From NCBI RefSeq assembly GCF_001641265.1, contig NW_020167522.1:682001-746000 (forward strand): a DNA stretch of 64,000 nucleotides. The letters run 5' to 3'. Positions 12,280-22,084 of this stretch are shown here, piece after piece. Every line of letters starts with the position of its first letter. Positions within the stretch are counted from its first letter, which is position 1. Made by a program: the position numbers and the translations under genes. Under the pieces are notes generated by a model. The model was not told the DNA's origin, did not search any database, and worked only from the letters and a program-made list of their open reading frames with translations. This DNA comes from Pseudogymnoascus destructans (taxonomy: Eukaryota > Ascomycota > Leotiomycetes > Thelebolales > Thelebolaceae).

Positions 12280-13032
12280 TCAGTTTTTCAGCCCACCAAT
12301 ACTCGCATTCAACTCCCTCTCCTCATCCGCCGTCAACGGAATCTTGCTCCCAGCCCGCCTCTTAGAACTCTCCCCCGTCTCCACGAGAGTCTCTTGCTTC
12401 TCCCCCTCCCCAAACACATAAGAGCGCCACTCGGTATTCTCCCACCCCGTCCCCTTCACCTTGTGAAATCCCGTCCAATCCTCTGTTATAAAGTGCAAAA
12501 CCCCCCCGTGCGTCACAACCGCGATATGGGCCTCCTGCCCCGTTCGCTCCTCATACTCCTGCCCTAGCTCCTGCAAAAAGCGCCGCGATACAGCCGCCCG
12601 CGCTTCGACCTTCTCCGGCGCAGGACTCCACGGACTCGAGGGACCCTTGACGTTCCACCCCTCCTCCACGCGCGAGAGGTCAATTTTCCCAGCCCATTGC
12701 CCGAGGCCGAAGTAGTGCTCGAGGACCTCGGGCGCGCTGCCAGTGTCACAGGGTGCATCGCTCGTCTCTTGCAGTTCTGGGAGGGCGAGGATTTTGAGGG
12801 ACTTGGGGGGCTCGACTAGCGACGGGAAGGAGAGGAGGGCTGTGAGGATGGTGCGGCGCAGGGGGGAGGCGACGAGGTGTGTGATGCGCTCGGTGTGGGG
12901 GAAGGAGGCGGCGAGGGCGGCGCATTGGGATTCTCCGTGCTTTGTGAGGAGGGGGTCGGGCATGGAGTGGTTTGCCGCTGTGAGATTGTGGAACCCTTGC
13001 GCGTGGCGCACGAAGTACATAGTGGTAGGCAC
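12280..13032 (-). CDS. histidine phosphatase (phosphoglycerate mutase-like) family protein
   Basis: This is a single exon of 250 residues. The N-terminus MYFVRHAQGFHNL holds the RHG-type motif (here RHAQG) whose His is phosphorylated during catalysis. LTKHGESQC, SPLRRTILTA and VVTHGGVLHF supply the other expected catalytic-pocket Arg and second His. It resembles the fungal PMU1/YOR283W-type broad phosphatases more than glycolytic mutase, because the fold is short and the C-terminus ends in a basic tail. It probably hydrolyses small phosphorylated metabolites in the cytosol; the substrate cannot be told. It is divergent from the gene at 13619. Confidence 0.88.
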   Translation of the reverse strand: MPTTMYFVRHAQGFHNLTAANHSMPDPLLTKHGESQCAALAASFPHTERITHLVASPLRRTILTALLSFPSLVEPPKSLKILALPELQETSDAPCDTGSAPEVLEHYFGLGQWAGKIDLSRVEEGWNVKGPSSPWSPAPEKVEARAAVSRRFLQELGQEYEERTGQEAHIAVVTHGGVLHFITEDWTGFHKVKGTGWENTEWRSYVFGEGEKQETLVETGESSKRRAGSKIPLTADEERELNASIGGLKN

Positions 13033-13618
13033 TACGGGGATCAGCGGGGGTTGGAGGGGGTCGTGGGAGGGTTAACTTACTGGTGAAGTGGCAACGTTTG
13101 AGGAGTATTAATTCAGCGAGACTTGCAACAGGAGAGTTGAGGGTATTATTTAAATTGAGGCGGAATATGTTGAGTAGTGCTCACCTGTGGCAACCCTGAA
13201 GGCATGACACAAGGTGGGGTTACAGGACGACAGTGGTCCGGGTAACGTAACCCCACCATGGATGAGAACTCATATAAATAAACAAAATATCATCAGAAAC
13301 CTCAATAAAATTCCATGCAGAACAAAATAAATGATCACAACTAACTAACATCTAGCCGTGTGGCTTCAATGGCCAATAATAATTGACGAAATTAGGTCAA
13401 CCGCTCGACCGACAATGTGAGCCCGCGTTATGACGTTATTTCCGACCATAACTATACATTACCAGCAAACAGCTTCATGTAGATAGCAACCTCGCTCCTT
13501 CCATTCATCTCCCTCTCTCGCGAAAATCGTAGAATCCAACCTTTGAGCTCTTATCAAATATCCTTTATACACTTTTCCACACCCCTCACAGCATCACTAA
13601 ACCTCACCCCACCCCACC
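13033..13618. promoter_or_regulatory. divergent promoter region with an 11 bp inverted repeat
   Basis: This is a bidirectional spacer between the phosphatase gene and the small gene at 13619. GGTGGGGTTAC (13213-13223) and its exact reverse complement (13247-13257) flank a 23 bp loop. A regulatory site for a dimeric factor or a transcribed hairpin is possible. There is no coding sequence. Confidence 0.45.
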
Positions 13619-14185
13619 ATGCGCCCGTCCCTCCACCTAGCCCGCTACGCCCGCCCATCTCCCCCGCACACGCGTGCAGTCCACATCCCACCATCCGTCA
13701 GATCGATCCTCAAGCCCATCATCAAGCCCATCATCAAGCCCGTGCCTCCCGAGGAGGAAACCCGCGATACAACCGGCGAGACGCACGAGTACACGCTATC
13801 GAGCGACGATCAGCGCACGGCGAAGGATAAGGAAAGCTTCGATCCGAAGGTTACGCGGCCGGAGCTTGAGAGGGAAGAGGCGGCGAGAGAGCACGAGGTG
13901 AGCTAGCTTACTCAATACTCCCCGGTTTTTGAGATGCTGCGAAGCTGTGCTTCTATTTGTATGAAAGAAGGATGCTGATCCGCATAGGCTGATCACAGTA
14001 ATAACCCCCTCGAGTATTCGCCTGCGAATCGAGAAGTGTCGAAGCAGTGCCCTCAGACGGAAGACAGAGCAGAAGGTGCGCCGAAGGACAGGAGGCCCAG
14101 TTCTCAAGGGCACCCCAAGAAGGGGAAGGTGGTGCCGAAGGCTCCTGACGCAGGAAAGGGGTCGTGGACTAGATGGCTGGGATGA
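13619..14185 (+). CDS. small basic/disordered protein, probable mitochondrial targeting, function unknown
   Basis: Two exons (13619-13897 and 13988-14185) with a 90 bp intron give about 158 residues. The N-terminus MRPSLHLARYARPSPPHTRA is Arg-rich, lacks acids and has hydroxylated residues, as in a mitochondrial presequence. A short internal duplication, ILKPIIKPIIKP, comes from a repeat of CATCATCAAGCC in the DNA. The C-terminal half is charged and Lys/Pro-rich (GHPKKGKVVPKAP) and ends SWTRWLG. The exon junction (HE|ADHSNN) keeps the frame open. I do not recognise the family. Confidence 0.65.
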
Positions 14186-14587
14186 TTTGAAGAGGCTTGA
14201 AATAGTGGAAACGGATGAGGGTTGGCTTGTCGCTGTATATTATTTGGGTATGGGGAATGCAAACCAGACTGACTTGAGTATGGACGGAGATTGTGGAAGT
14301 TTTGTCAGATTCATAGGATTGGCTAATCTAAGTCTCACCACGCAGAATCCAGACCCCGTCTCTCATAAACAACAGCTCTTCGCAAAAACAAGAAACTTTT
14401 GAAATGAAATTTCTCCAGCCATCCATAATGCACCACCCATAAACTCTGCCACAAAGTTCCATAGCATCCAGGTGTGAGATCTTCCAATCCCTTCGGCACA
14501 CCTCATATCCGCGCAAAAAAGAAACCAAGTATAAAACAATTCTTGAAAGTAGCATTGCATACAACATCAATGTCGCCCTTTTGGCCA
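14186..14587. other. spacer between convergent genes
   Basis: This is the 3' flank of the gene ending at 14185 and of the minus-strand 2EXR gene ending at 14588. Nothing but AT-rich untranslated-type sequence is visible. Confidence 0.4.
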
Positions 14588-15343
14588 TTAGACCGCGCTG
14601 GAAAATAGCGCCTGGATCTGAAGCTCATGAAAGTGGTCTGCAATTCGTTCGCCTCTGGTAGAGGCCGGAGCGTACTCTTCAGGATCTGAGTCGATCTCCA
14701 GGCCATCGAGAACCATAATATAGATATTTGGTATCCTAAACCCAGGGTTCAACTCATCAGCTTGCCATGCCAAAGCAGACATGAGAACATCTTTGGCTAC
14801 AGGAGTGCGAAACTCTTCATCCTCATCTCTAGTGCTAATGAGCATCATCAGCCTCCGCAAATTCGTAAATTTCCAGATGGCGTCTCGAAAAACGCAGTCG
14901 TCGTTGATGAGCCAATCTCGTAGTTTGAGAGTCAAGGACTGAATGTTGGCGAAATCGACAGGAAGGAGGGATTGCATCATAGGGACAAAATAGCCCGAGC
15001 GGCGAGTGCAGAGGTAAACAGATGATGCCTCGTAATTGATATAAGTTCGCGGTGGAGATGTAACAGTCCCAAGTCCGAGTGAAAAGTATTTCAATGCCTC
15101 AACTCGTGATTCATTACAAGTATCGAGGAGAGGAGGATGTCGAGTGAAGCAGACATATTTTGCCGTAGGCTTTGTACTGCGCACATTCTTGAAGTGCTGG
15201 TGTACAATCGGAGAATATGGAAGGGCGAGACAAAAGCCCCATATCTTCAGACGAATTTCTGCGGGTAGAAGAGGAAACCGAACAAATTGCCCCTTGGCCT
15301 TCGTTGGAGGTGCCATTGGAACTATCGTTAAGCTCCTACCCAT
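14588..15343 (-). CDS. 2EXR domain-containing protein
   Basis: This is a 251-residue ORF. It opens with the 2EXR signature FPLLPAEIRLKIWGFCL, an F-box-like helix common in large ascomycete families. CFTRHPPLLDTCNESRVEAL follows, the second conserved block of that domain (RxPxLLxxCxESRxEAL type). Function is unknown; these proteins are assumed to mediate protein interactions. The ORF start (15343) sits only 58 bp from the stop of the CCCH gene, which lies upstream on the same strand. A canonical intron at 15336-15405 could join the two genes in frame (see findings). In that case 15343 is not a true start and this is the C-terminal domain of a larger protein. Confidence 0.8.
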   Translation of the reverse strand: MGRSLTIVPMAPPTKAKGQFVRFPLLPAEIRLKIWGFCLALPYSPIVHQHFKNVRSTKPTAKYVCFTRHPPLLDTCNESRVEALKYFSLGLGTVTSPPRTYINYEASSVYLCTRRSGYFVPMMQSLLPVDFANIQSLTLKLRDWLINDDCVFRDAIWKFTNLRRLMMLISTRDEDEEFRTPVAKDVLMSALAWQADELNPGFRIPNIYIMVLDGLEIDSDPEEYAPASTRGERIADHFHELQIQALFSSAV

Positions 15344-15401
15344 ACGATATTAGTCCACATACCCAAACACCAAATAGTATATCTGACAAATCGAAATGCC
15401 C

Positions 15402-18400
15402 TTACCAAGCCCCGCAGTCATACTGGCTGGTCTTGGCACCGTGTCTTGGTGGCTTCGTATTTTGAAATCTTGGATCCTTAGATTTGTAGATCTGTTGCAA
15501 CTTCGGATCGTGGACAAAGTCACATTTATCTCCATTCTCACAGTGGTATCTCCCGCCGTGGAATCGGGGGCAGTATCTCGTGAGCTTCGTATTGCACCGA
15601 GTGTTGTTGACAACGGGCTGCGAAATATTGCTACTGCCTGATTCAATCACCTCCTTTGCGGCAATGGGCTTCGTATTTGAGGCTTCGCGGCTGGTGATTG
15701 AAACGACTCGTGACGTGGATTTCTTTCCTGGTACCACGGATATGTTCCCGGATTTTTTGGCCTTCGGTGCTTTGCCAACAGCTTTATCAGTCCTGTCTCT
15801 GAAAACCGTAACAAGGCTAGTCTGAGATCCTCCCGAACTGTTCGTACGTGCGCGTGTGGCAACTTCTGCATCTCCAGTTGCAATATGCGCCGCAAAGTTC
15901 CCCCAAGCAGCTGCACCTTCGGATTTTGCTGGCGAGGGTGGTTTAATGGATGCATTTCTAACCACAACCTTCTTCTCAGCCAAGTTGCTTAGTTTCTTGG
16001 TTTCCTGAGTACATTTCTGGATTTCTTGAGAGAGATGACCCTTAGCATCGACCTTGTAGATATCCTGTGCGGAAACTTGGCGAAGCTTATACTCTCTCAA
16101 CGTATCGCGAAGCTTGACATCATGGTTGAATCTACACCCTCCATCCGCCGTGCAAATGAACCCCAAAACAAAGTTTCTGCAGCTGTTCTTCATCACCTGC
16201 GCACGAAGACCTTCTTCGTGCTTGAATTTGCAATTATTGGGTCCAGCATTGCAGCGCGTGCCAAATAGATAGTTGAGGCACAGCGGTGCAGTGGTTCTAA
16301 TGGCAACGGGAATGGCGGTGGTGATTGGATCCAGCACGTTGGGACGTTCCTGTGTATGTTTATGGTTTTCATTGCTGGAAGTCTCGGTCTTGTTCGAGCA
16401 AGCACCGTCCATGAATGGCATCGATCGGTACGATCGAACCCCATTCAATGTGTCTCGAAGGTCGATATCATGTCGATACTTGCACGTCTCAGCGTGGCAA
16501 GGCAATCCCAGAAGAAAGTTGAAGCAAATGTCGTTCGCGAATCTGGTGGCGTTGCGGAAAACTGTATCGTGGTAAAGTGTGCAGGTAGGCATTCGAGGAC
16601 ATTCGTGGCCCAGAGCAAACTCGAGGCATCTTGGTGCATTCGCAGGCGCCATGGACGAGCCATAAATCACCTCGGTAGCCTTTTGGGCCACCGTCATCTC
16701 CTTTCTATTCTTGTTATGAATGACCACGTCATGATAGAGCGTGCAAAATTTCCGATTGTGACAGAGCTGACCACTGTTATATTCCATGCAAGGTTGCATC
16801 ATAGCAGTGTTGCGAAGCTCATTATCATGGTACCTATCGCATTCATTGCCATAGTAACATGGAAATCCGCGGATATAGTTTATGCATAACTCGGCTTTCA
16901 TGGAGCCAGCTTTGGCCATTATTGTCCGTCCATAGCTAACAGACTCCTTTGGAACCTGGTGGCGAGAGTTGCTATTCTGGAGAACGCTATTCCAAGAATT
17001 TTCTGAGCTTATGCCTGTCTTCGCACCAGCCGGTGTATGAGCAGCTTCTATTAGCCCATTCGATGGCTTGGTCGCTGCCACTGCATTCGATACAACTGGG
17101 AAGGCTGGGCGGCTCAAGAGCCTGACGCCTGAAACTGCTTCCCCATATGAACTGCTCGTTACTGTGGCTTGTCGAGGCACAAACTTGGCGACAAATTCAA
17201 CTCTGCTTTGAGAAGATGCCTCCTTTGCTCTGATGATGTTCTCCTCCTCAATAGCCTTGTCGTCGGCCGCAATGAATTTTGCCGCATTCAGCCAAGCATT
17301 GATGTGAGCCGAATTGTCGCGAACGGCAGCTGCCTGCGGGCTTTGATATTTCAGGACAGCCGGATTATTTCTGGAGGCATTGGGAAGGTTGCTCAAAGGA
17401 GCCTCGTGAATAATACCAAGGCCAAAGGCAGGTTGGCCTTGGCCCAAGGGAGATCCAGGCTTCATTGGACTAGTTTGACGATTTCCAAATGGCAGGCAAA
17501 CCCGTGGCTTCTCAGAGCCGCTGTCGTATGCCGGATGACCGATACCGAGTGGTGTAGGAGTGTCAGCCGTATTAACACGGCGATGGATAAAACCCATGAC
17601 TTTTGCGGTGATATTGATTGACTTCCGTGAAGTTCTAGATCTTTTGCTAGAGTTGGTTGAAATGGATAAGTTCTTGATGTCTCTCTCTCCCATAAACGCC
17701 CACATTTCATCGGTAATTCCCTCAGGCTTTACGCCCGCACCAGCTTCGAAAGGCAAAAATCCAGCAGTAGCTGCAATGCCACCCGCAATGCGGTCAATAT
17801 TCTTTGTAACATGGACAGGCAACCTGCTGATAAAGGCCGGCGCGTTCTCTTTGGCTGCGGCGAGCAATTTGACATTTTGCTCACGAAGTGGAACAGTCCC
17901 AGTGCTGGAAGTGAGCATGTCAGTTTTGTATTTGAGAACTCCGTCCAGGTGGTCTTGGCCGACCATGGTGGTGCTCTCGGCGAGTCGTGGGATAAAAGAC
18001 GCAGCAAACACTGCACGGTACTGATTCCACTCATTAAAGCTCAGCTTTCCCACAGCAGAATCGATGCTCGACGATTGACTCGCGTTTGAACTGCCGTTGG
18101 AGCTCTTGCGCAAATGCGGATGCACGTAGTCGGTGGGGGGAGTAGTGGCAGTGGAAGGCACGCTTGGCGAGGTATCGGAAGTTGAGGCAGTTTGTGATAC
18201 TGTTGACTTCGTGAGAATTTGCTTTGGGGGGGCAGTTCCAGCTTTAGAAGGAACAGCAAGGCTGGATGATGTTAGCTTTGCTGTGTCGGACATCATCAAT
18301 GCCTTGTGTGCTTCACTGCCAACTTTCTTCTCGTCTTGCTTCAAATTTTCCCAATTAATACGAGCTTCGTCATCGTGAAAGTATCTGCAGTTAGGGCTTT

Positions 18401-18569
18401 TGTGGCATGGACGACCCAATATATAATTCTTGCATATCTGTTGCCCAGGCTTCGGCTTTGTCTGCGGAGTCGAGTGGAGCTGTCGGGGTGGACCAGCATT
18501 TCGAGCCATAGACGAGGCTCTGTCAGATTGGCGACCCATTTTGGATCTATCTGCATGAGTAGAGAACAT
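15402..18569 (-). CDS. protein with eight CCCH-type zinc fingers
   Basis: This single-exon ORF codes for 1055 residues. Eight fingers mostly follow C-x8-C-x5-C-x3-H. One is near the N-terminus (CKNYILGRPCHKSPNCRYFH), six form a central array (for example CINYIRGFPCYYGNECDRYH, CLEFALGHECPRMPTCTLYH and CRNFVLGFICTADGGCRFNH) and one is at the C-terminus with C-x9-C spacing. The fifth finger has C-x8-C-x4-C-x3-H and the sixth C-x8-C-x6-C-x3-H. Between finger 1 and the array lie about 500 residues of mostly disordered sequence. Such fingers usually bind single-stranded RNA, so an RNA-binding or silencing-like role is possible but not shown. The stop codon TAA is part of a GTAAGG donor-like site, so the real gene may continue into the 2EXR ORF. 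Confidence 0.85.
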   Translation of the reverse strand: MFSTHADRSKMGRQSDRASSMARNAGPPRQLHSTPQTKPKPGQQICKNYILGRPCHKSPNCRYFHDDEARINWENLKQDEKKVGSEAHKALMMSDTAKLTSSSLAVPSKAGTAPPKQILTKSTVSQTASTSDTSPSVPSTATTPPTDYVHPHLRKSSNGSSNASQSSSIDSAVGKLSFNEWNQYRAVFAASFIPRLAESTTMVGQDHLDGVLKYKTDMLTSSTGTVPLREQNVKLLAAAKENAPAFISRLPVHVTKNIDRIAGGIAATAGFLPFEAGAGVKPEGITDEMWAFMGERDIKNLSISTNSSKRSRTSRKSINITAKVMGFIHRRVNTADTPTPLGIGHPAYDSGSEKPRVCLPFGNRQTSPMKPGSPLGQGQPAFGLGIIHEAPLSNLPNASRNNPAVLKYQSPQAAAVRDNSAHINAWLNAAKFIAADDKAIEEENIIRAKEASSQSRVEFVAKFVPRQATVTSSSYGEAVSGVRLLSRPAFPVVSNAVAATKPSNGLIEAAHTPAGAKTGISSENSWNSVLQNSNSRHQVPKESVSYGRTIMAKAGSMKAELCINYIRGFPCYYGNECDRYHDNELRNTAMMQPCMEYNSGQLCHNRKFCTLYHDVVIHNKNRKEMTVAQKATEVIYGSSMAPANAPRCLEFALGHECPRMPTCTLYHDTVFRNATRFANDICFNFLLGLPCHAETCKYRHDIDLRDTLNGVRSYRSMPFMDGACSNKTETSSNENHKHTQERPNVLDPITTAIPVAIRTTAPLCLNYLFGTRCNAGPNNCKFKHEEGLRAQVMKNSCRNFVLGFICTADGGCRFNHDVKLRDTLREYKLRQVSAQDIYKVDAKGHLSQEIQKCTQETKKLSNLAEKKVVVRNASIKPPSPAKSEGAAAWGNFAAHIATGDAEVATRARTNSSGGSQTSLVTVFRDRTDKAVGKAPKAKKSGNISVVPGKKSTSRVVSITSREASNTKPIAAKEVIESGSSNISQPVVNNTRCNTKLTRYCPRFHGGRYHCENGDKCDFVHDPKLQQIYKSKDPRFQNTKPPRHGAKTSQYDCGAW

Positions 18570-19812
18570 CGTGGCTCAGTAGGGTATATCTCACGATCAA
18601 ATACTAGTGTTGATTATTCATCAGTGACTTATCAAAATAGAGTGAATGATCTTGGGGACTTACAGGAAGATGCAAATGTGATTCATTGCCAGGGTTAAAT
18701 AACACTGGATGGAATCAAACTCGAGGAGAGAATGGGTATCTTGGTAGAAAGTCTTGGATAACACGCAAGAGAAGGCGAGGTATGTGAGATGGGTGTTGGT
18801 GTTTTCGGGAAGTGAATTTGAGTCGGAAACCAAATCTAGTTGACTATGTCAGTTATTGGTACATCTTCACGCTTTCGATTGAATAAAAACTTCAGAACGT
18901 ACTTGATGATGTCCGAAAGAGTTGAGAAGACAAGTTGAGGACCAAGCTCGAGGGTTGTATGATGAGAAGCTGAAAACGCCGAAGTGAACTCAGTTTGTCG
19001 GAGTAGGTTTATTCGAAGATTCAGTGACCGAAAAGGTTTATGATAGAAGTGAAGTGTAAGATCAAAAAGGTTGAAAGAGAGGTATTCACAAAGTTGTTGG
19101 AAAGAGGTTGAAGAAGAAAAGGAGGAAGTGTGTGGGAGTGAAAGTGAAGTTTAAATTTATTCACGCGTAGGCAGCCGGGTTACAGGTTAACGCTTAACGT
19201 GCCAAATTGAAGTCAGGCGGCTGGGAAGAAGCGGCTGGAGGCGGCTGGGGGTCAAGAGTAAAGAGGCAGGAGCGTCAAGAGGCTCTAAGCCAAAAAATAG
19301 TCACTCCACAGAACAGAGCTGTTCGACCCAACACTTTTGGGTTAGTGCTCCCCTACCTCTATTCTCAATCTTGCCATGCTCCCACTGGGATAGCAAAATG
19401 ATTATCCTGAATTCACAAGTAACTGTGTAATGCAACAGTCTCGTCAAGCACTATGCAGCTGATCAAAACATTTTTTGCTTTGCACCAGCTTGGTGTAGCT
19501 ATTGAGATACAATTTAGACCAAAGAAACTTACAAACCCTCGATATACTGAAGGGATAAAACCAGGCCAGTGAGAGGACTTCAGGAACATGAAACGCATAA
19601 ATAACTTACAGATATCCAATCGCAACAAAATTAACCTCAAACTGCAGGAAATAGGAAGACATGCTGGATCACAAAGAACACATAAAGCTCCTCTAATTCG
19701 TGGTCCCATTTTGGTAGCTTTTCATCTATAGATAGACACTATCTATCCATCATACACAGCCATCCCAATTATGATACTGTACATGCCCCCATGCCATCCC
19801 GAGAGAACCCAC
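18570..19812. other. 1.2 kb intergenic region
   Basis: This holds the 5' flank of the CCCH gene (purine-rich, with GT/AG pairs that could be 5'UTR introns near 18600-18960) and the 3' flank of CCT5. No supported coding sequence is present. Short GGCGGCTGG repeats lie at 19216-19242. Confidence 0.45.
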
Positions 19813-20564
19813 CTAATAATCGCCCTCCCCGGTCCCCGCAATAATCACATTATTGATCTTCAACACCATCCTGCACAGCTGCGTCGCCAGCATAAGCTGC
19901 TGCCTCTTCCCAATGAGCGGATCGATCACAAACGCATCCCTCATATCGTTGCTCCCCGTCTGCATGCAGTCGACACCCAGCCTCGAGTTCTTCTCCGTCA
20001 CCTGTCGGCTCTTGATGCTCGCCAGCGCGGCGATAGGCGATAAGCCAGAGTTCTCGGCGAGAGTCATTGGGATCTGGTCCAGCGCATCGGCGAAGGCGCG
20101 CATGGCGTACTGCTCCAGGCCAGGCGACGACACAGCCGCGTCCTCGACGGCAATCGAACACGCGATCTCGGCGGCACCACCACCATACACGACGCGGTTG
20201 TCACGGACAAGGTTGCGTACGACGCAGAGGGCGTCGTGGAGGGAGCGCTTGGCCTCGTCGATGATCTGTCGTTGGTTGTTAGTCACGTGTTTGAGGTTCA
20301 ATATGCAGAGGTACAGGGGGACGCACCATCTTGTTGCTACCGCGGACGAAGACGGTCACAGCGCGGGTGTTGGCGCACTCCTCGATCACGAGCATCTTCT
20401 CCCTCGTGGTTCCGAAGCTCATCTCCCTGACAACGCCAGCCTTGCCCAACTTCGCCTCGGAGAGGTCCTCGAAGCGCGGCACGATGCGGCCGTTTGTCGC
20501 GATGGCGATAAGCTCCATCTCCGGGCCGCCAACCCATCTTACAGCGGGCAGCTGGTTCTGTAAC

Positions 20565-20596
<32 letters not shown>

Positions 20597-21697
20597 CTGG
20601 CAGATAACCAGGTTAGCTCCCGTATCCTTGATCTGCTTGATCATGCCCGTGAACTTGTCCTTCTCGTAGGTTTGGAGCTTCTTGAACTCCTCCACCGACG
20701 TGATGTCCAACTTGTGCTTCGTCTTCGGCTTCGGGGGCTCGAACGCGCACGTCAGGATCGCAATCTTGGCATCGCGAACCTCGGACGGCATCTGTGGGTG
20801 CGAGAAGTCCTTGTCCACAATAACACCCTTGACCAACAGAGAGTCCTCAAGCGAACCTCCAACCTTGCCGTCCACCTTGATCAACTCGAAGTCGACGTCC
20901 TTGCGCTCGAGGTCGGCGACGGAGAGAATGGCGTCAACGGCGATCTGGGCGAACTGGTCGTGTGCCTTCGACACGATCTTGCTTCCTAAGCTCGTCCGTG
21001 CCACCTTGAACAGGTTATCCTTGTGATCTGGCGAAAACTCAATTGTGTCTGCGATCCTATCCAGCTCTGCAACAGCAATATCGCACGCCTGGTCGTAGCC
21101 GTCTGCTATCCGGATAGGGTGGATTCCCTTATCAATCAGCTCAGCTGCCTGCTCCAACAAAGCACCAGCCAGAACGACAACACCCGTTGTTCCATCACCT
21201 ATCTCATCGTCTTGTGATTTCGACAGCTCGACGAGAAGTTTTGCGACGTGGTTTTGGATCTCCATTTGGCCGAGGATGGTGGCACCATCGTTGGTTACTG
21301 TGATGTCTCCGTCTGGGGAAATGAGGATCTTGTCGAGTCCGCGGGGTCCTAATGAGGTCTTGACGATGTTGGCGACTGTGCGGGCGGCAAGGATATGAGA
21401 TTTGACAGCTTCGTTGCCATGTTGTCTCTTCTTCTTTCCCTGACTGAGATATGGGTAAGCTTTGACTCCTGATGAAGGGGTCTGGAGCCGCAGGGAGGAC
21501 GTACTCTCTAACGATAATAAATGGTCGGCCTTGCTCGTCTTTCACGACCTGAGCTATAATACCACACCGTCAGTATAATCGAAAGCGATTCTATCGGGAG
21601 TTTCTTACCCTGGGACATATCGATGTCTAGAAGAACCACATTAGCAATCCGCACCACAAGCTATCTTCAGGGGTGGGGGGGACATACTCATCGCCAT
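19813..21697 (-). CDS. CCT5: T-complex protein 1 subunit epsilon (CCT5), cytosolic chaperonin TRiC/CCT
   Basis: Five exons are read on the minus strand: 21697-21688, 21626-21609, 21553-21505, 21443-20327 and 20265-19813, giving 548 residues, the usual CCT length. The first exons are tiny (10, 18 and 49 nt) and give MAMNIDMSQAQVVKDEQGRP. Chaperonin ATP-site motifs are present: TSLGPRGLDKIL, NDGATILGQME and DDEIGDGTTGVVVLAGALLE. NLVICQWGFDDEANHLL, RWVGGPEMELIAIATNGRIV and VVYGGGAAEIACS place it as the epsilon subunit. CCT folds actin, tubulin and WD40 proteins in the cytosol. Four introns of about 55-61 bp, three of them clustered at the 5' end, are typical of ascomycete CCT genes. Confidence 0.96.
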
Positions 21698-22084
21698 CTT
21701 GAAGGTCGCAGGAGCTGCTCCTGCAAATCAACTAGCTGTAGAGTAATTCGATAAAAGCTTCGAAAGGCGTATAATATGTATCGGTGTGGTAAAACACCTT
21801 ATATGCTGCTTCAACGCGGCCCTATCCAGATAAACGCGCCCACTTGATGTCTCGCCAAAATTTCATATCAGGCAACAACTAGTTGATGCCTTAAAATATA
21901 GCCTCGCCGCGCCAAGAAACGGGAGAGCATTAGGGGTATCTTAGTTTACAGTATACAAAATCGCAATTGGGACCAAATTTACGGTATGTGTTGGATTCCA
22001 GCTTTTGACTATGAATTATCGTAATTTCTTATCCTACACGGTAGCAGCATCCGTATCCAACATTAGCATGCCGCAAAGCCCCGC
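21698..22084. other. CCT5 promoter and border of the CHY pseudogene
   Basis: This is the promoter side of CCT5. It becomes AT-rich towards 21880-22050. No ORF is supported. Confidence 0.4.
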
